In this document: piece after piece, positions 7,966 to 14,273 of the stretch
Layout of the letters: every line of letters begins with the position of its first letter
How positions within the stretch are numbered: the stretch's first letter is position 1
DNA from: Myxococcota bacterium
GTDB taxonomy: Bacteria > Myxococcota_C > UBA6777
Length of the DNA: 14,273 nucleotides
Reading direction: 5' to 3'
Assembly: GCA_963169055.1 (NCBI GenBank)
Contig: CAUJFU010000050.1
Coordinates: forward strand, 1-14,273
Notes under the pieces: generated by a model
What the model was told of the DNA's origin: nothing
What the model saw: the letters and a program-made list of their open reading frames with translations, nothing else
Database searches by the model: none
Translations under genes and position numbers: made by a program

Positions 7966-10658
7966 CGAACGAGCAAGGGCGGGTTAGAGGAGGGAGGAAA
8001 GGCAGCACCTGCTTGAAAGGTGATCTGGCGCTGCCAAGGCACATAACCTTCTCGGCGTACCTCGATTTGGGCGATCCGTTGGGAGGAGCGGTCTTCGGTG
8101 ATCGGGATTTTAAAAATGTAAGTGCCAGTCTCTACGGTCTTTTGAAACTCTCCCCAAAGTTCGCCATCCACACTAAGGGAGGTGGTATGTTGTTGGCAGT
8201 CCAGACAAACAAGCCGAAGCTGCGCTGTTTTCCAAGGAAGGCGAGTGCGAAATGTCGGCATCTCGGGTTCTTCTGACAGCTTTTGAAACGGGAGAGGCCG
8301 CCATCCGCGATCTTTTTGGGTGCTTTGCCAGATCACGCCCGTTGCGGGGACACGAAGGTAGGTTTGGAAGGGTTGGACGGCTTGGAGACCATCCACTTTG
8401 AGCAAGAGGATGACGCCTTGGTTGGGGGCAGAAGGAACCGAAAAGATATACTTTCGACCGCCTCCTTGGGGCGGGACGACAGGATCGCCTTCAAGGTTGT
8501 AGATGCCGACGTGTTTGGCCCAAGGCAAGACCCAGACGCGCAAAGAGCGAGGCGGTGTGGCGACTGGTTTGGCTCGGTTGGCTTGGAGGGTTCGGAGGTT
8601 GAGGGCGGAAGTTGCGAGCAGACGGAGCTTTGGGCCAAGACGCCGCGCATCCGAGGTCGTCAGCCGTCCCCACAACGTCGGCATCGCAGTTTCTCCAAAA
8701 TAGCGAACGGTGCGCAGATCGCGCCAGATACCGCGCTTGGCGCGTGTGCTGTGGCGAACAGGCCCGCGCAGCGGGATGCGCAAATAACTGCGATAGGCCA
8801 GTTTTCCTTGCCCGCCAAGTGCGCGGATCTCGATCAAACGCCCTTCATCGGGGGCTGACGGAACTTGGAACACAAAAGCAGGTTGTTGTCCTTGAGGAGG
8901 GGCGAGCGGTTGGCCTGTTTCATCGAGCACCTCGACGGCATCTGCCCACGGTCGAAAGATCAATCGTATCCGAACGCTCGGATAGATGGGCAGAACAGCG
9001 GGTGGTTGCGTGGTCAGAGCGGATGATGCGACGAAGCGAGTGCGTCGCAGCGTGCGTTTGCTTTTGGGACGTTGGATCTGCTTGCGGTGATCTGTGGTGA
9101 GGTGGAGCAGCGTTGGGGGTGAAGAGGGCGGTGGTTGGGGAGAGATCGCGTGCAAACTGGTGGATTCGGTGCGGCGAGGCGAGAGGGTGGGGCGCGATGC
9201 AGCAGCAACTTGCCGTGGATCCAAGGGTTGTGTCTGCGACGAGGGCCGCGTGGCGAAGGGTTGTTGTGAAGAAGAGAAAGGGCGGGGCGTTGTTTGTGGA
9301 AAGGGGGTCTTGATGTGATTTGGGTGCTTGGAGAGGGCGCTTGGGTGGGGGGTCGAGAGAGACAGGGCAGAGGGAGAGACAAGGGCGCGATGTTGGAGAG
9401 GGGATGTGCGGATGGAGGTCCACCAAAACCACGTTCCACCCGCGCAAGACAACAGAAGAATGGCTGCCGTTGTCCAGAGCCAAGCAGAGCGCGGATACGA
9501 CGTGTGTGCAGAGAGGCTCCGTACCACCTGCAAGATATCGGGATCGTCGGGGCGCAAACCCAGCAAGCGATTGCAAAGATCGAGTGCCGCTGCGATCCGC
9601 CCTTGGGATCGAAGGGATTCGATGCGGTTTTTGAGGTGAGCTTCGATCTGTTCTTGGAGTCGTCGTGCGACTTCGCGTGGAGCGCAAAAGTAATCGCGGA
9701 TCAATCGTTGCGGGTCGGAGATCCCCGAACCTTCGAGATATCGTGTGATATCTTCGCGCATCTTGGCGAGTGATTCGTAGCGATCTGATGGATCGCGTGC
9801 CATCGCTTTGTGCAAGATCGCCGATAACTCCCGTCCCATCGCAGGTCGCAACATCTCGGGTTCGGGAAATTCGCACAATGTGACAGCTTGTAAGATCGCC
9901 GCAGGGCTGCTGCGACCCCGCAAAAACGGGTGTTTCTGGCAAACCAAGCGATAGAGGATGACGCCCAAAGCAAAGATATCCGCACGATGATCACCGAGCA
10001 TCCCATCCACTTGTTCGGGAGCCATATAAGCGGGTGAGCCAAGCACCGTTCCTGTGCGCGTCATCGACTCGCCATCCATCACCCGCGCCAATCCAAAGTC
10101 CGTCAGCTTGATCTCTCCGTCTTCTTGGAGCATGACGTTTTCGGGCTTGAGATCCCGATGGATGATCTGTTGTGCATGAGCGTGTTCAAGCGCAGGAATC
10201 AACGTGGCGAGCAATGCCACGCCGATCTCGCACAGCGGGAGTTCTTGCTCTTCGAGGAAGTGTTGCAGCGTTCGCCCGCGAATGTACTCCATCACCAAAA
10301 AAGCAGGCGTCGTCGAGAAGGTCTCTTTGTTGCCCTTGCTGTCTTTGAGATCTTTGCTGTCTTTGAGATCTTTGTTTTCGGCGGATGGAGCGAGATTTGA
10401 GGCGGTGTCGCCAGAAAAGTCGAACACTTCGACGATCCCGGGATGGCGGAGGCGTGCGATGGCTTGGGCTTCGCGTCGAAATCGCTCACGGTGAGCGCGA
10501 TCACGGGCTAGATGAGGATGCAGGATCTTGATGGCGACGTCGCGTTGGAGAAGCCGATCACGCCCTCGGTACACCGTGGCCATACCGCCTTGACCGATCT
10601 CGTCAAGCAGTTCGTAGCGCTCAGTCAGGGTGTGGGTGTGAAAGGGTGGAGATAACAA
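7947..10658 (-). CDS. Transmembrane Ser/Thr protein kinase with duplicated extracytoplasmic beta modules
   Basis: Hanks-type kinase of 903 residues from a TTG start. The kinase domain (about 15-309) is complete: glycine loop GQGGMATVYRG (22-32), catalytic Lys44 in VAIK, HRDLKPEN (167-174), DFG (187-189) and APE (213-215). Between the beta4 and beta5 strands there is an unusual charged insert of about 30 residues holding the repeat DLKDSK. A TPR-like helix pair (about 350-378) precedes one membrane segment (392-415, AWLWTTAAILLLSCAGGTWFWW). A long Ser/Pro/Thr/His linker follows, then two homologous modules of about 100 residues (563-666 and 706-807, sharing PWA, PPQG, F.VPSAP, YLR.P and ST) and a PEGA-like module (813-882). 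The cytoplasmic kinase and outside modules suggest a sensor. TTG 10658 is preferred: AGGGGA lies 6 bases upstream and a promoter candidate overlaps the earlier starts at 10688 and 10715. It is the first gene of a four-gene operon. Confidence 0.93.
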   Translation of the reverse strand: MLSPPFHTHTLTERYELLDEIGQGGMATVYRGRDRLLQRDVAIKILHPHLARDRAHRERFRREAQAIARLRHPGIVEVFDFSGDTASNLAPSAENKDLKDSKDLKDSKGNKETFSTTPAFLVMEYIRGRTLQHFLEEQELPLCEIGVALLATLIPALEHAHAQQIIHRDLKPENVMLQEDGEIKLTDFGLARVMDGESMTRTGTVLGSPAYMAPEQVDGMLGDHRADIFALGVILYRLVCQKHPFLRGRSSPAAILQAVTLCEFPEPEMLRPAMGRELSAILHKAMARDPSDRYESLAKMREDITRYLEGSGISDPQRLIRDYFCAPREVARRLQEQIEAHLKNRIESLRSQGRIAAALDLCNRLLGLRPDDPDILQVVRSLSAHTSYPRSAWLWTTAAILLLSCAGGTWFWWTSIRTSPLQHRALVSPSALSLSTPHPSALSKHPNHIKTPFPQTTPRPFSSSQQPFATRPSSQTQPLDPRQVAAASRPTLSPRRTESTSLHAISPQPPPSSPPTLLHLTTDHRKQIQRPKSKRTLRRTRFVASSALTTQPPAVLPIYPSVRIRLIFRPWADAVEVLDETGQPLAPPQGQQPAFVFQVPSAPDEGRLIEIRALGGQGKLAYRSYLRIPLRGPVRHSTRAKRGIWRDLRTVRYFGETAMPTLWGRLTTSDARRLGPKLRLLATSALNLRTLQANRAKPVATPPRSLRVWVLPWAKHVGIYNLEGDPVVPPQGGGRKYIFSVPSAPNQGVILLLKVDGLQAVQPFQTYLRVPATGVIWQSTQKDRGWRPLPFQKLSEEPEMPTFRTRLPWKTAQLRLVCLDCQQHTTSLSVDGELWGEFQKTVETGTYIFKIPITEDRSSQRIAQIEVRREGYVPWQRQITFQAGAAFPPSSNPPLLVRLQKRP
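8238..8972 (-). repeat. Two homologous ~100-residue modules in the kinase C-terminus
   Basis: The segments encoded by 8972-8661 and 8543-8238 align end to end at protein level: both run PWA, then PPQG, then (F/Y).F.VPSAP, then YLR(I/V)P, a following ST pair, and a MPT......L ending. The DNA is well diverged, so the duplication is old. No known family was recognised. Confidence 0.8.
10338..10373 (-). repeat. 18-nt tandem repeat x2 in the kinase domain insert
   Basis: Two exact 18-nt copies (10338-10355 and 10356-10373) encode DLKDSK twice within the beta4-beta5 insert of the kinase domain. The 18-nt period keeps frame. Confidence 0.85.
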
Positions 10659-10664
10659 TGTTCT

Positions 10665-10670
10665 TCCCCT
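10665..10670 (-). promoter_or_regulatory. Ribosome binding site for the TTG start of the kinase
   Basis: On the minus strand AGGGGA lies 6 bases before TTG at 10658. Neither of the upstream in-frame starts (ATG 10688, TTG 10715) has such a site. Confidence 0.6.
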
Positions 10671-10686
10671 TGTGTTAAGGCGACCC

Positions 10687-10715
10687 ATCTTACAGGATGC
10701 CGTAGGGCCTCGCAA
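10687..10715 (-). promoter_or_regulatory. Candidate sigma-70-type promoter of the kinase operon
   Basis: On the minus strand TTGCGA (10715-10710) and TAAGAT (10692-10687) each match four of six consensus bases and are separated by exactly 17 bases. Transcription would start near 10680, leaving a leader of about 22 bases that contains AGGGGA before TTG 10658. The spacing is consistent but the match is only moderate. Confidence 0.45.
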
Positions 10716-10812
10716 GTTCAGATTCTGTTCTTTCCCCTCTTTGCCGCTGCGTGCGTTGCCTTACTGTAAACTAACCGCTTCACTTCTATCGGACTTGTGC
10801 AGTTGAATGGTT

Positions 10813-10840
10813 TTGTGGGGTGTGACGCCACGCCCCACAA
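10813..10840 (+). repeat. 12-bp inverted repeat (hairpin 1)
   Basis: TTGTGGGGTGTG and CACGCCCCACAA pair over 12 positions (one G-T wobble) around an ACGC tetraloop. It is the first of three adjacent hairpins in the divergent intergenic region. Confidence 0.85.
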
Positions 10841-10858
10841 GGGAGCGCGGCTCCCTTG
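10838..10858 (+). repeat. 9-bp perfect inverted repeat (hairpin 2)
   Basis: CAAGGGAGC and GCTCCCTTG pair perfectly around GCG. The first three bases are shared with the 3' arm of hairpin 1, so the two stems cannot both be fully closed. Confidence 0.85.
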
Positions 10859-10861
10859 ACC

Positions 10862-10890
10862 CCGTGATGGGCGAACAGATCACGGTTTTT
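10862..10890 (+). terminator. Rho-independent terminator-like hairpin (hairpin 3) upstream of the amylase gene
   Basis: CCGTGAT and ATCACGG form a perfect 7-bp stem with a 10-base loop, followed directly by five T. It lies about 210 bases before the amylase start and on the amylase's strand, where no upstream plus-strand gene needs terminating. It may end a small RNA or act as a leader attenuator. Confidence 0.5.
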
Positions 10891-11084
10891 CAGACCAACG
10901 ACGCTCTCGCTTGAACCTCCGCGAACACGGGTTTTTTTGCAACTGCGTAACTCCTCTTCGATTGGACGGCCTTGCGCTTGGCACGCTGAGTGGCTTGGAC
11001 GCAACGTCGCGCCAAAAGCTTGCATAACTTTGCGATGTCTACGTCGTGCCACACCAAAAGAGTTATCGGACGATCTTGTTTTTT

Positions 11085-11089
11085 GGAGG
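11085..11089 (+). promoter_or_regulatory. Ribosome binding site for the amylase gene
   Basis: GGAGG lies 11 bases before ATG 11101 and 5 bases before an in-frame TTG at 11095. Either would place the signal peptide at the N-terminus. The much earlier start at 10990 would put 37 unrelated residues before it. Confidence 0.65.
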
Positions 11090-11100
11090 CTTATTTGATC

Positions 11101-13533
11101 ATGGACGTATCCAAGGTTTTTTGTTTTCGACGCATCATGGGGATTTTGTTGCTTCTTGGGAGCGTCGGCGTGTGGTTTTCTTTGTCGGCTTGCGACGATT
11201 ATCTCGGTGGTAGCGAAAAAAAAACCGAGATAACCGAAAGTGCAAGCGAAGCCAACCCACCCGAAGAACAGGCTAACCCACCCGAAGAACGCATCCAAAA
11301 CCCCGAAGAACAGGCCAACCCACCCGAAGAACAGCCCCAAATCCCCGAAGATAGTGGAATCGAGCAAGGCCCCGAAGAATCCGTCCTCACCGAGCCTCTT
11401 CCTGAAAAAGGGCCCGCACAAGAGCGTTCTTGCGCTCGCACGATCCGCCTCGATACGCGCAAGTTGCCCGGGATGTGTGATGGCGCTTTGCCCGATACCA
11501 TCACTCGCGTCCAAGCTGCGGGCGAATTCAACGCTTGGAACAAAATCGATCCGTTGTATGCCCTCCAAGATGCCGACAACGACGGCGTGTTTGAAGGATC
11601 GATCTCTCCCCCCGCTGGATCTCACGCTTACAAGTTCGTTTTGAACGATAGCGTCTGGTGCATCGATCCCGGAAACCCACAAGAAAAATATGACAACAAC
11701 ATCCGAAACTCTTTGTTGCTGGTCGACGATTGCAAGACGCCTTCCTTGACATTGGAGCGCCTACACACACCCGCAGGAGCCAAAACGCTCGAAGCCGACG
11801 TGCGTTTCTGGCGAGGGCAAGGCGGTGGAGACTTCGACAGCCGCTCCGTCTCGATCACCCTCAACGGTCAGCCTTATACCCAAGCAAGCGTACAGACTGA
11901 CGGGACGATCCAGATCCGTATGCAAAACGCGGCTTTTGATCGCTATACCTTCCGCATCGACGCCAAGGATAAAGATGGAAAGGCCGCAAAACAGCTTTAT
12001 TTTTATGGTTGGGTCGAAGAAAAAGCCTTCGATTGGCGCGATGGGGTGATGTACTTTGCGTTTGTCGATCGCTTTCATGACGGCGATCCCAAAAACAACG
12101 CGCCCGTCAACAACATCGCAACACTCGCAAACTACCAAGGCGGCGATCTCAAAGGAGTTCTCAACAAGATCCAAGACGGCTACTTTGCCTCGCTTGGCGT
12201 CAACGTGATCTGGCTTTCGCCGTTGTACGCAGGCCCAAACCAAGGAGAGTTGGGATTTGACGGGCGGCGATACAGCGGATATCACGGCTATTGGCCGACC
12301 GCCGCACGCAGCATCGAACCCCGCTTTGGAGACTGGGAGCTTTTGCGCCAAGTCGCACGCGCTGCTCACAAACAAGGCATCCGTCTTCTCGTCGACCTCG
12401 CCTCCAATCACGTCCACAGCCAACACCCCTACTTCCAAAACAACCCAAGCTGGTTCTTTCCCCGCGAGCTTTGCACCGATATCAATTGGAGCAAGCCGAT
12501 ATCTTGCTGGTTTGATCAATTCCTTCCTGATATCGATTATCAAAAATTTGATGCTGCCGCTGCAATGACCGCTGATACGGTGTTTTGGGCGCAAGAAGGC
12601 GAGCTCGATGGCTTCCGCGTCGACGCCGTCAAACACATGATTCACCTGTTCACCCGAAACGTTCGTGCTGCTCTTGATCGCGAAGTGACACACCAGCAAC
12701 ATCATTTCTATCTTGTGGGGGAGACCTTTACTGGCGCGTGGGATTCGGGCGGTGGGCAGATCATCAAGGATTACGTCAGCCCCGACGAGCTTTCCGGGCA
12801 GTTTGATTTTCCGATCTTTTGGGAGTTTGTCGGCTTATTTGCGCGACGCGAAGCCAGCTTCAATTTTTACCGACTGGACGGCGTGATCAAAGAAGTCATC
12901 GACAAAAATTATTACGGCAGCGCAAGCATCATGAGCAACTTTATCGGAAACCACGACGTTCCGCGCTTTGTCTCCCAAGCTGCGGGGCAGATCAGCAATA
13001 TGTTCAGCGGTGATCGCGGTCGTGCGTGGGATTCCCCTCCCGCTCTCCCCCAAGACGCCACTCCCTTCAATCGCCTTCGAGTCGCTTTTTCCCTATTGAT
13101 GGGGCTTCCCGGTATCCCCTTGATCTATTATGGCGATGAAGTCGGACTACCCGGCGAAACCGATCCCGACAACCGCCGCATGATGCCTTGGAGCGGCTAC
13201 TCCGCACAACAACAAGCGACCCTCGATCACCTGAAAAAAGTCGCCAATCTGCGTCGATCCCACCCTGCCCTCCGCTCTTATCAGCGACAAACATTGTTCG
13301 TCGATAACGAACGCTACGCCTACCTCCTCACCGCTGGAAAGCAACGCATCATCGTTGCCGCCCGTCGTTCGGGAGATTCCACTCTCTCGATCCCCGTCCA
13401 AGGCATCGTCGCCGACGGAGCCTCTGTCCAAGACCTCCTCCGCCAAAGCAGCCTTTCCCCACAAGGTGGACGCTTGGCCCTCCAACTGGACGAAGATGAC
13501 GCCACCTACCTCTTGCTCCCCGATCTCCCCTAA
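11101..13533 (+). CDS. Alpha-amylase family (GH13) surface lipoprotein with CBM48-like domain
   Basis: Predicted secreted lipoprotein enzyme of 810 residues that should cleave or rearrange alpha-1,4-glucans such as starch, glycogen or maltodextrins. The signal peptide ends at FSLSAC with the lipobox Cys at residue 31. A Pro/Glu linker with a 7-residue repeat follows (51-85). Residues about 110-210 resemble a CBM48/E-set glycan-binding domain (AGEFNAW...DGVFEGSI, AYKFVLND). About 214-303 is a second beta domain. The GH13 barrel (about 313-698) has all four conserved regions: DLASNH (432-437), GFRVDAVKH with nucleophile Asp508, VGETF with acid/base Glu541, and GNHD with Asp619. A C-terminal beta domain (about 703-810) closes the protein. 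Start 11101 is chosen from the ribosome site and signal peptide; TTG 11095 is possible. Exact specificity (amylase, neopullulanase or maltogenic) cannot be told from motifs alone. It stands alone, diverging from the kinase operon. Confidence 0.93.
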   Translation: MDVSKVFCFRRIMGILLLLGSVGVWFSLSACDDYLGGSEKKTEITESASEANPPEEQANPPEERIQNPEEQANPPEEQPQIPEDSGIEQGPEESVLTEPLPEKGPAQERSCARTIRLDTRKLPGMCDGALPDTITRVQAAGEFNAWNKIDPLYALQDADNDGVFEGSISPPAGSHAYKFVLNDSVWCIDPGNPQEKYDNNIRNSLLLVDDCKTPSLTLERLHTPAGAKTLEADVRFWRGQGGGDFDSRSVSITLNGQPYTQASVQTDGTIQIRMQNAAFDRYTFRIDAKDKDGKAAKQLYFYGWVEEKAFDWRDGVMYFAFVDRFHDGDPKNNAPVNNIATLANYQGGDLKGVLNKIQDGYFASLGVNVIWLSPLYAGPNQGELGFDGRRYSGYHGYWPTAARSIEPRFGDWELLRQVARAAHKQGIRLLVDLASNHVHSQHPYFQNNPSWFFPRELCTDINWSKPISCWFDQFLPDIDYQKFDAAAAMTADTVFWAQEGELDGFRVDAVKHMIHLFTRNVRAALDREVTHQQHHFYLVGETFTGAWDSGGGQIIKDYVSPDELSGQFDFPIFWEFVGLFARREASFNFYRLDGVIKEVIDKNYYGSASIMSNFIGNHDVPRFVSQAAGQISNMFSGDRGRAWDSPPALPQDATPFNRLRVAFSLLMGLPGIPLIYYGDEVGLPGETDPDNRRMMPWSGYSAQQQATLDHLKKVANLRRSHPALRSYQRQTLFVDNERYAYLLTAGKQRIIVAARRSGDSTLSIPVQGIVADGASVQDLLRQSSLSPQGGRLALQLDEDDATYLLLPDLP
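11251..11355 (+). repeat. 21-nt tandem repeat x5 in the amylase linker
   Basis: Five in-frame units start at 11251, 11272, 11293, 11314 and 11335. They encode ANPPEEQ, ANPPEER, IQNPEEQ, ANPPEEQ and PQIPEDS. The array forms an extended acidic Pro/Glu spacer between the lipidated Cys and the first folded domain. Confidence 0.9.
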
Positions 13534-13630
13534 TTCAACCCACACTACAAACAACTCCATGCCTGTGGCTTTCATCCTTGCCCCCTGATCCTATCCCCTC
13601 ACCCTCACTCCCCACACCACACCCAAACAA

Positions 13631-13648
13631 CATGACACGGATGTCATG
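13631..13648. repeat. 7-bp perfect inverted repeat downstream of the amylase gene
   Basis: CATGACA and TGTCATG pair around CGGA, 98 bases past the amylase stop. No T-tract follows, so it is not a standard terminator; it might be a weak terminator or a protein-binding site. Confidence 0.5.
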
Positions 13649-13881
13649 CTTTGAACCTCACCGCTTCCCTCGCAACTCCTCATCTCCATCTCTCTTTTTC
13701 TTTAACATCCTGTCAAATATAGTTTTTTATAACATTTATCGCAAACGGAACACGATTTGTACCATGTGCTTTTCGTCAAAACAAAGCGTTGTATCGCTGT
13801 GTTGCTCCTCGAAAAAATGTTTGTTTTTTTCTTGTGTTCTTTTTTGTTTGCTTGTATCTCCTAGCCACTTTTGTTGAATCG

Positions 13882-14007
13882 CTTGTGTTTGTTGTGATGG
13901 TTTGTGTTTGTTGTGATGGTTTGTGTTTGTTGTGATGGTTTGTGTTTGTTGTGATGGTTTGTGTTTGTTGTGATGGTTTGTGTTTGTTGTGATGGTTTGT
14001 GTTTGTT
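13882..14007 (+). repeat. 19-bp tandem repeat, six copies plus a partial
   Basis: The unit TTTGTGTTTGTTGTGATGG repeats with an exact 19-base period; the GATGG ends begin at 13896, 13915, 13934, 13953, 13972 and 13991. Five copies are identical, the first has one change, and a 12-base partial copy follows at 13996. A diverged copy lies at about 14050-14072. The period is not a multiple of three. Confidence 0.95.
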
Positions 14008-14273
14008 CATTTGTAAATTGCTTGTGTTGGTTGTCTGTTTTGTGGGTCGTTTGTGTTTCTTGTGAGTGATGGATTCTTTTTTTTGTTGATTTAGGTGTTT
14101 GTGCTTTTTGTTTGAGCCAATTGCCTGTTTGGATGTTGTTTCTTTGTGACGTTGTTTTGTGTGTTGGATTTGTTCGGAAGCATCTTTGTTTTGGTAAGTG
14201 TTGTGTTTGTGTTTTTTTGGAAGAATATGTTGGTGACTTGTTCACCGTCTCAAAATGTGAGAGATCGGCCACG

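Larger units (their letters stand above)
10659..11100. other. Divergent intergenic region between kinase operon and amylase
   Basis: This 442-base stretch holds the kinase promoter candidate (10687-10715), the hairpin cluster (10813-10890) and the ribosome site of the amylase gene (11085-11089). No convincing amylase promoter and no sigma-54 -24/-12 element (GG-N10-GC type) could be assigned. The open frame from 10990 to 11100 has no domain content and precedes the ribosome site, so I treat it as leader. Confidence 0.6.
13534..14273. other. Gene-poor low-complexity region at the right end
   Basis: No convincing gene is seen in these 740 bases. The first part is C-rich and G-poor (46 C and 9 G in 13541-13640). 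The middle (about 13690-13760) is AT-rich. From about 13790 the plus strand becomes G/T-rich and nearly C-free, including a 19-bp tandem array. A minus-strand frame open from 13736 to the window edge is explained by this composition. Confidence 0.7.

Noticed and set aside
10970-11010. TGGCAC-like sequence ahead of the amylase as a sigma-54 promoter
   Set aside because: The -12 element does not have the required GC at the correct spacing.
10990-11100. Longer N-terminus for the amylase
   Set aside because: The extra 37 residues would bury the lipoprotein signal, and they lie before the GGAGG at 11085.
10786-11682. Minus-strand open frame of 298 codons opposite the amylase 5' end
   Set aside because: It is antisense to the signal peptide, linker repeat and CBM-like region, has no recognisable domain, and its repeats are mirror images of the linker repeat.
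13736-14272. Minus-strand open frame of 178 codons rich in Gln, Asn, Thr, His and Lys
   Set aside because: It lies over the A/C-rich strand of the low-complexity region, where stop codons are rare by composition. The 19-nt period simply cycles the frame into a 19-residue repeat, and there is no ribosome site or domain.

Overview
The window looks like chromosomal DNA from a myxobacteria-like deltaproteobacterium (Myxococcota or Bradymonadota type). The grounds are indirect: a transmembrane Ser/Thr kinase of the Hanks type in an operon with an FHA-GAF-AAA+ sigma-54 activator, several large modular lipoproteins including one with a Cys-x5-Cys 'DADC' motif, TTG starts and moderately high GC. No mobile element, tRNA, rRNA or CRISPR array was seen, and every real gene appears intact inside the window.

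Layout. At 73-2502 (+) lies a TPR protein with a repeat-rich acidic linker and an unrecognised C-terminal domain. It converges with 2553-4364 (-), a lipoprotein built from five carboxypeptidase-regulatory-like beta modules. Next is a compact minus-strand operon, read right to left: Ser/Thr kinase (10658-7947), a TPR/two-TM exported protein (7950-7006, sharing an ATGA stop/start with the kinase), an FHA-GAF-sigma-54 activator (6917-5112), and a small lipoprotein (5131-4562, 20-base overlap). The 2553-4364 lipoprotein lies 197 bases further downstream and may be co-transcribed. A divergent intergenic region (10659-11100) holds a kinase promoter candidate on the minus strand and a cluster of three hairpins ending in a T-tract on the plus strand. 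It is followed by 11101-13533 (+), a surface-lipoprotein alpha-amylase (GH13). The last 740 bases hold no convincing gene but contain a 19-bp x 6 tandem repeat and a sharp strand-composition flip.

Likely joint function (inference): the kinase probably senses something through its large extracytoplasmic beta modules. The FHA regulator, which should bind phosphothreonine, could turn that signal into sigma-54 transcription, with the exported TPR protein and lipoproteins as envelope partners. The amylase points to use of external or periplasmic alpha-glucans.

The most distinctive aspects are the number of independent short tandem duplications (39, 33, 39, 18, 21 and 19 nt periods, five of them in or across genes), one of which duplicated a stop/start gene junction, and the hairpin cluster ahead of the amylase gene. 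I did not find a clearly new defence or mobile system.
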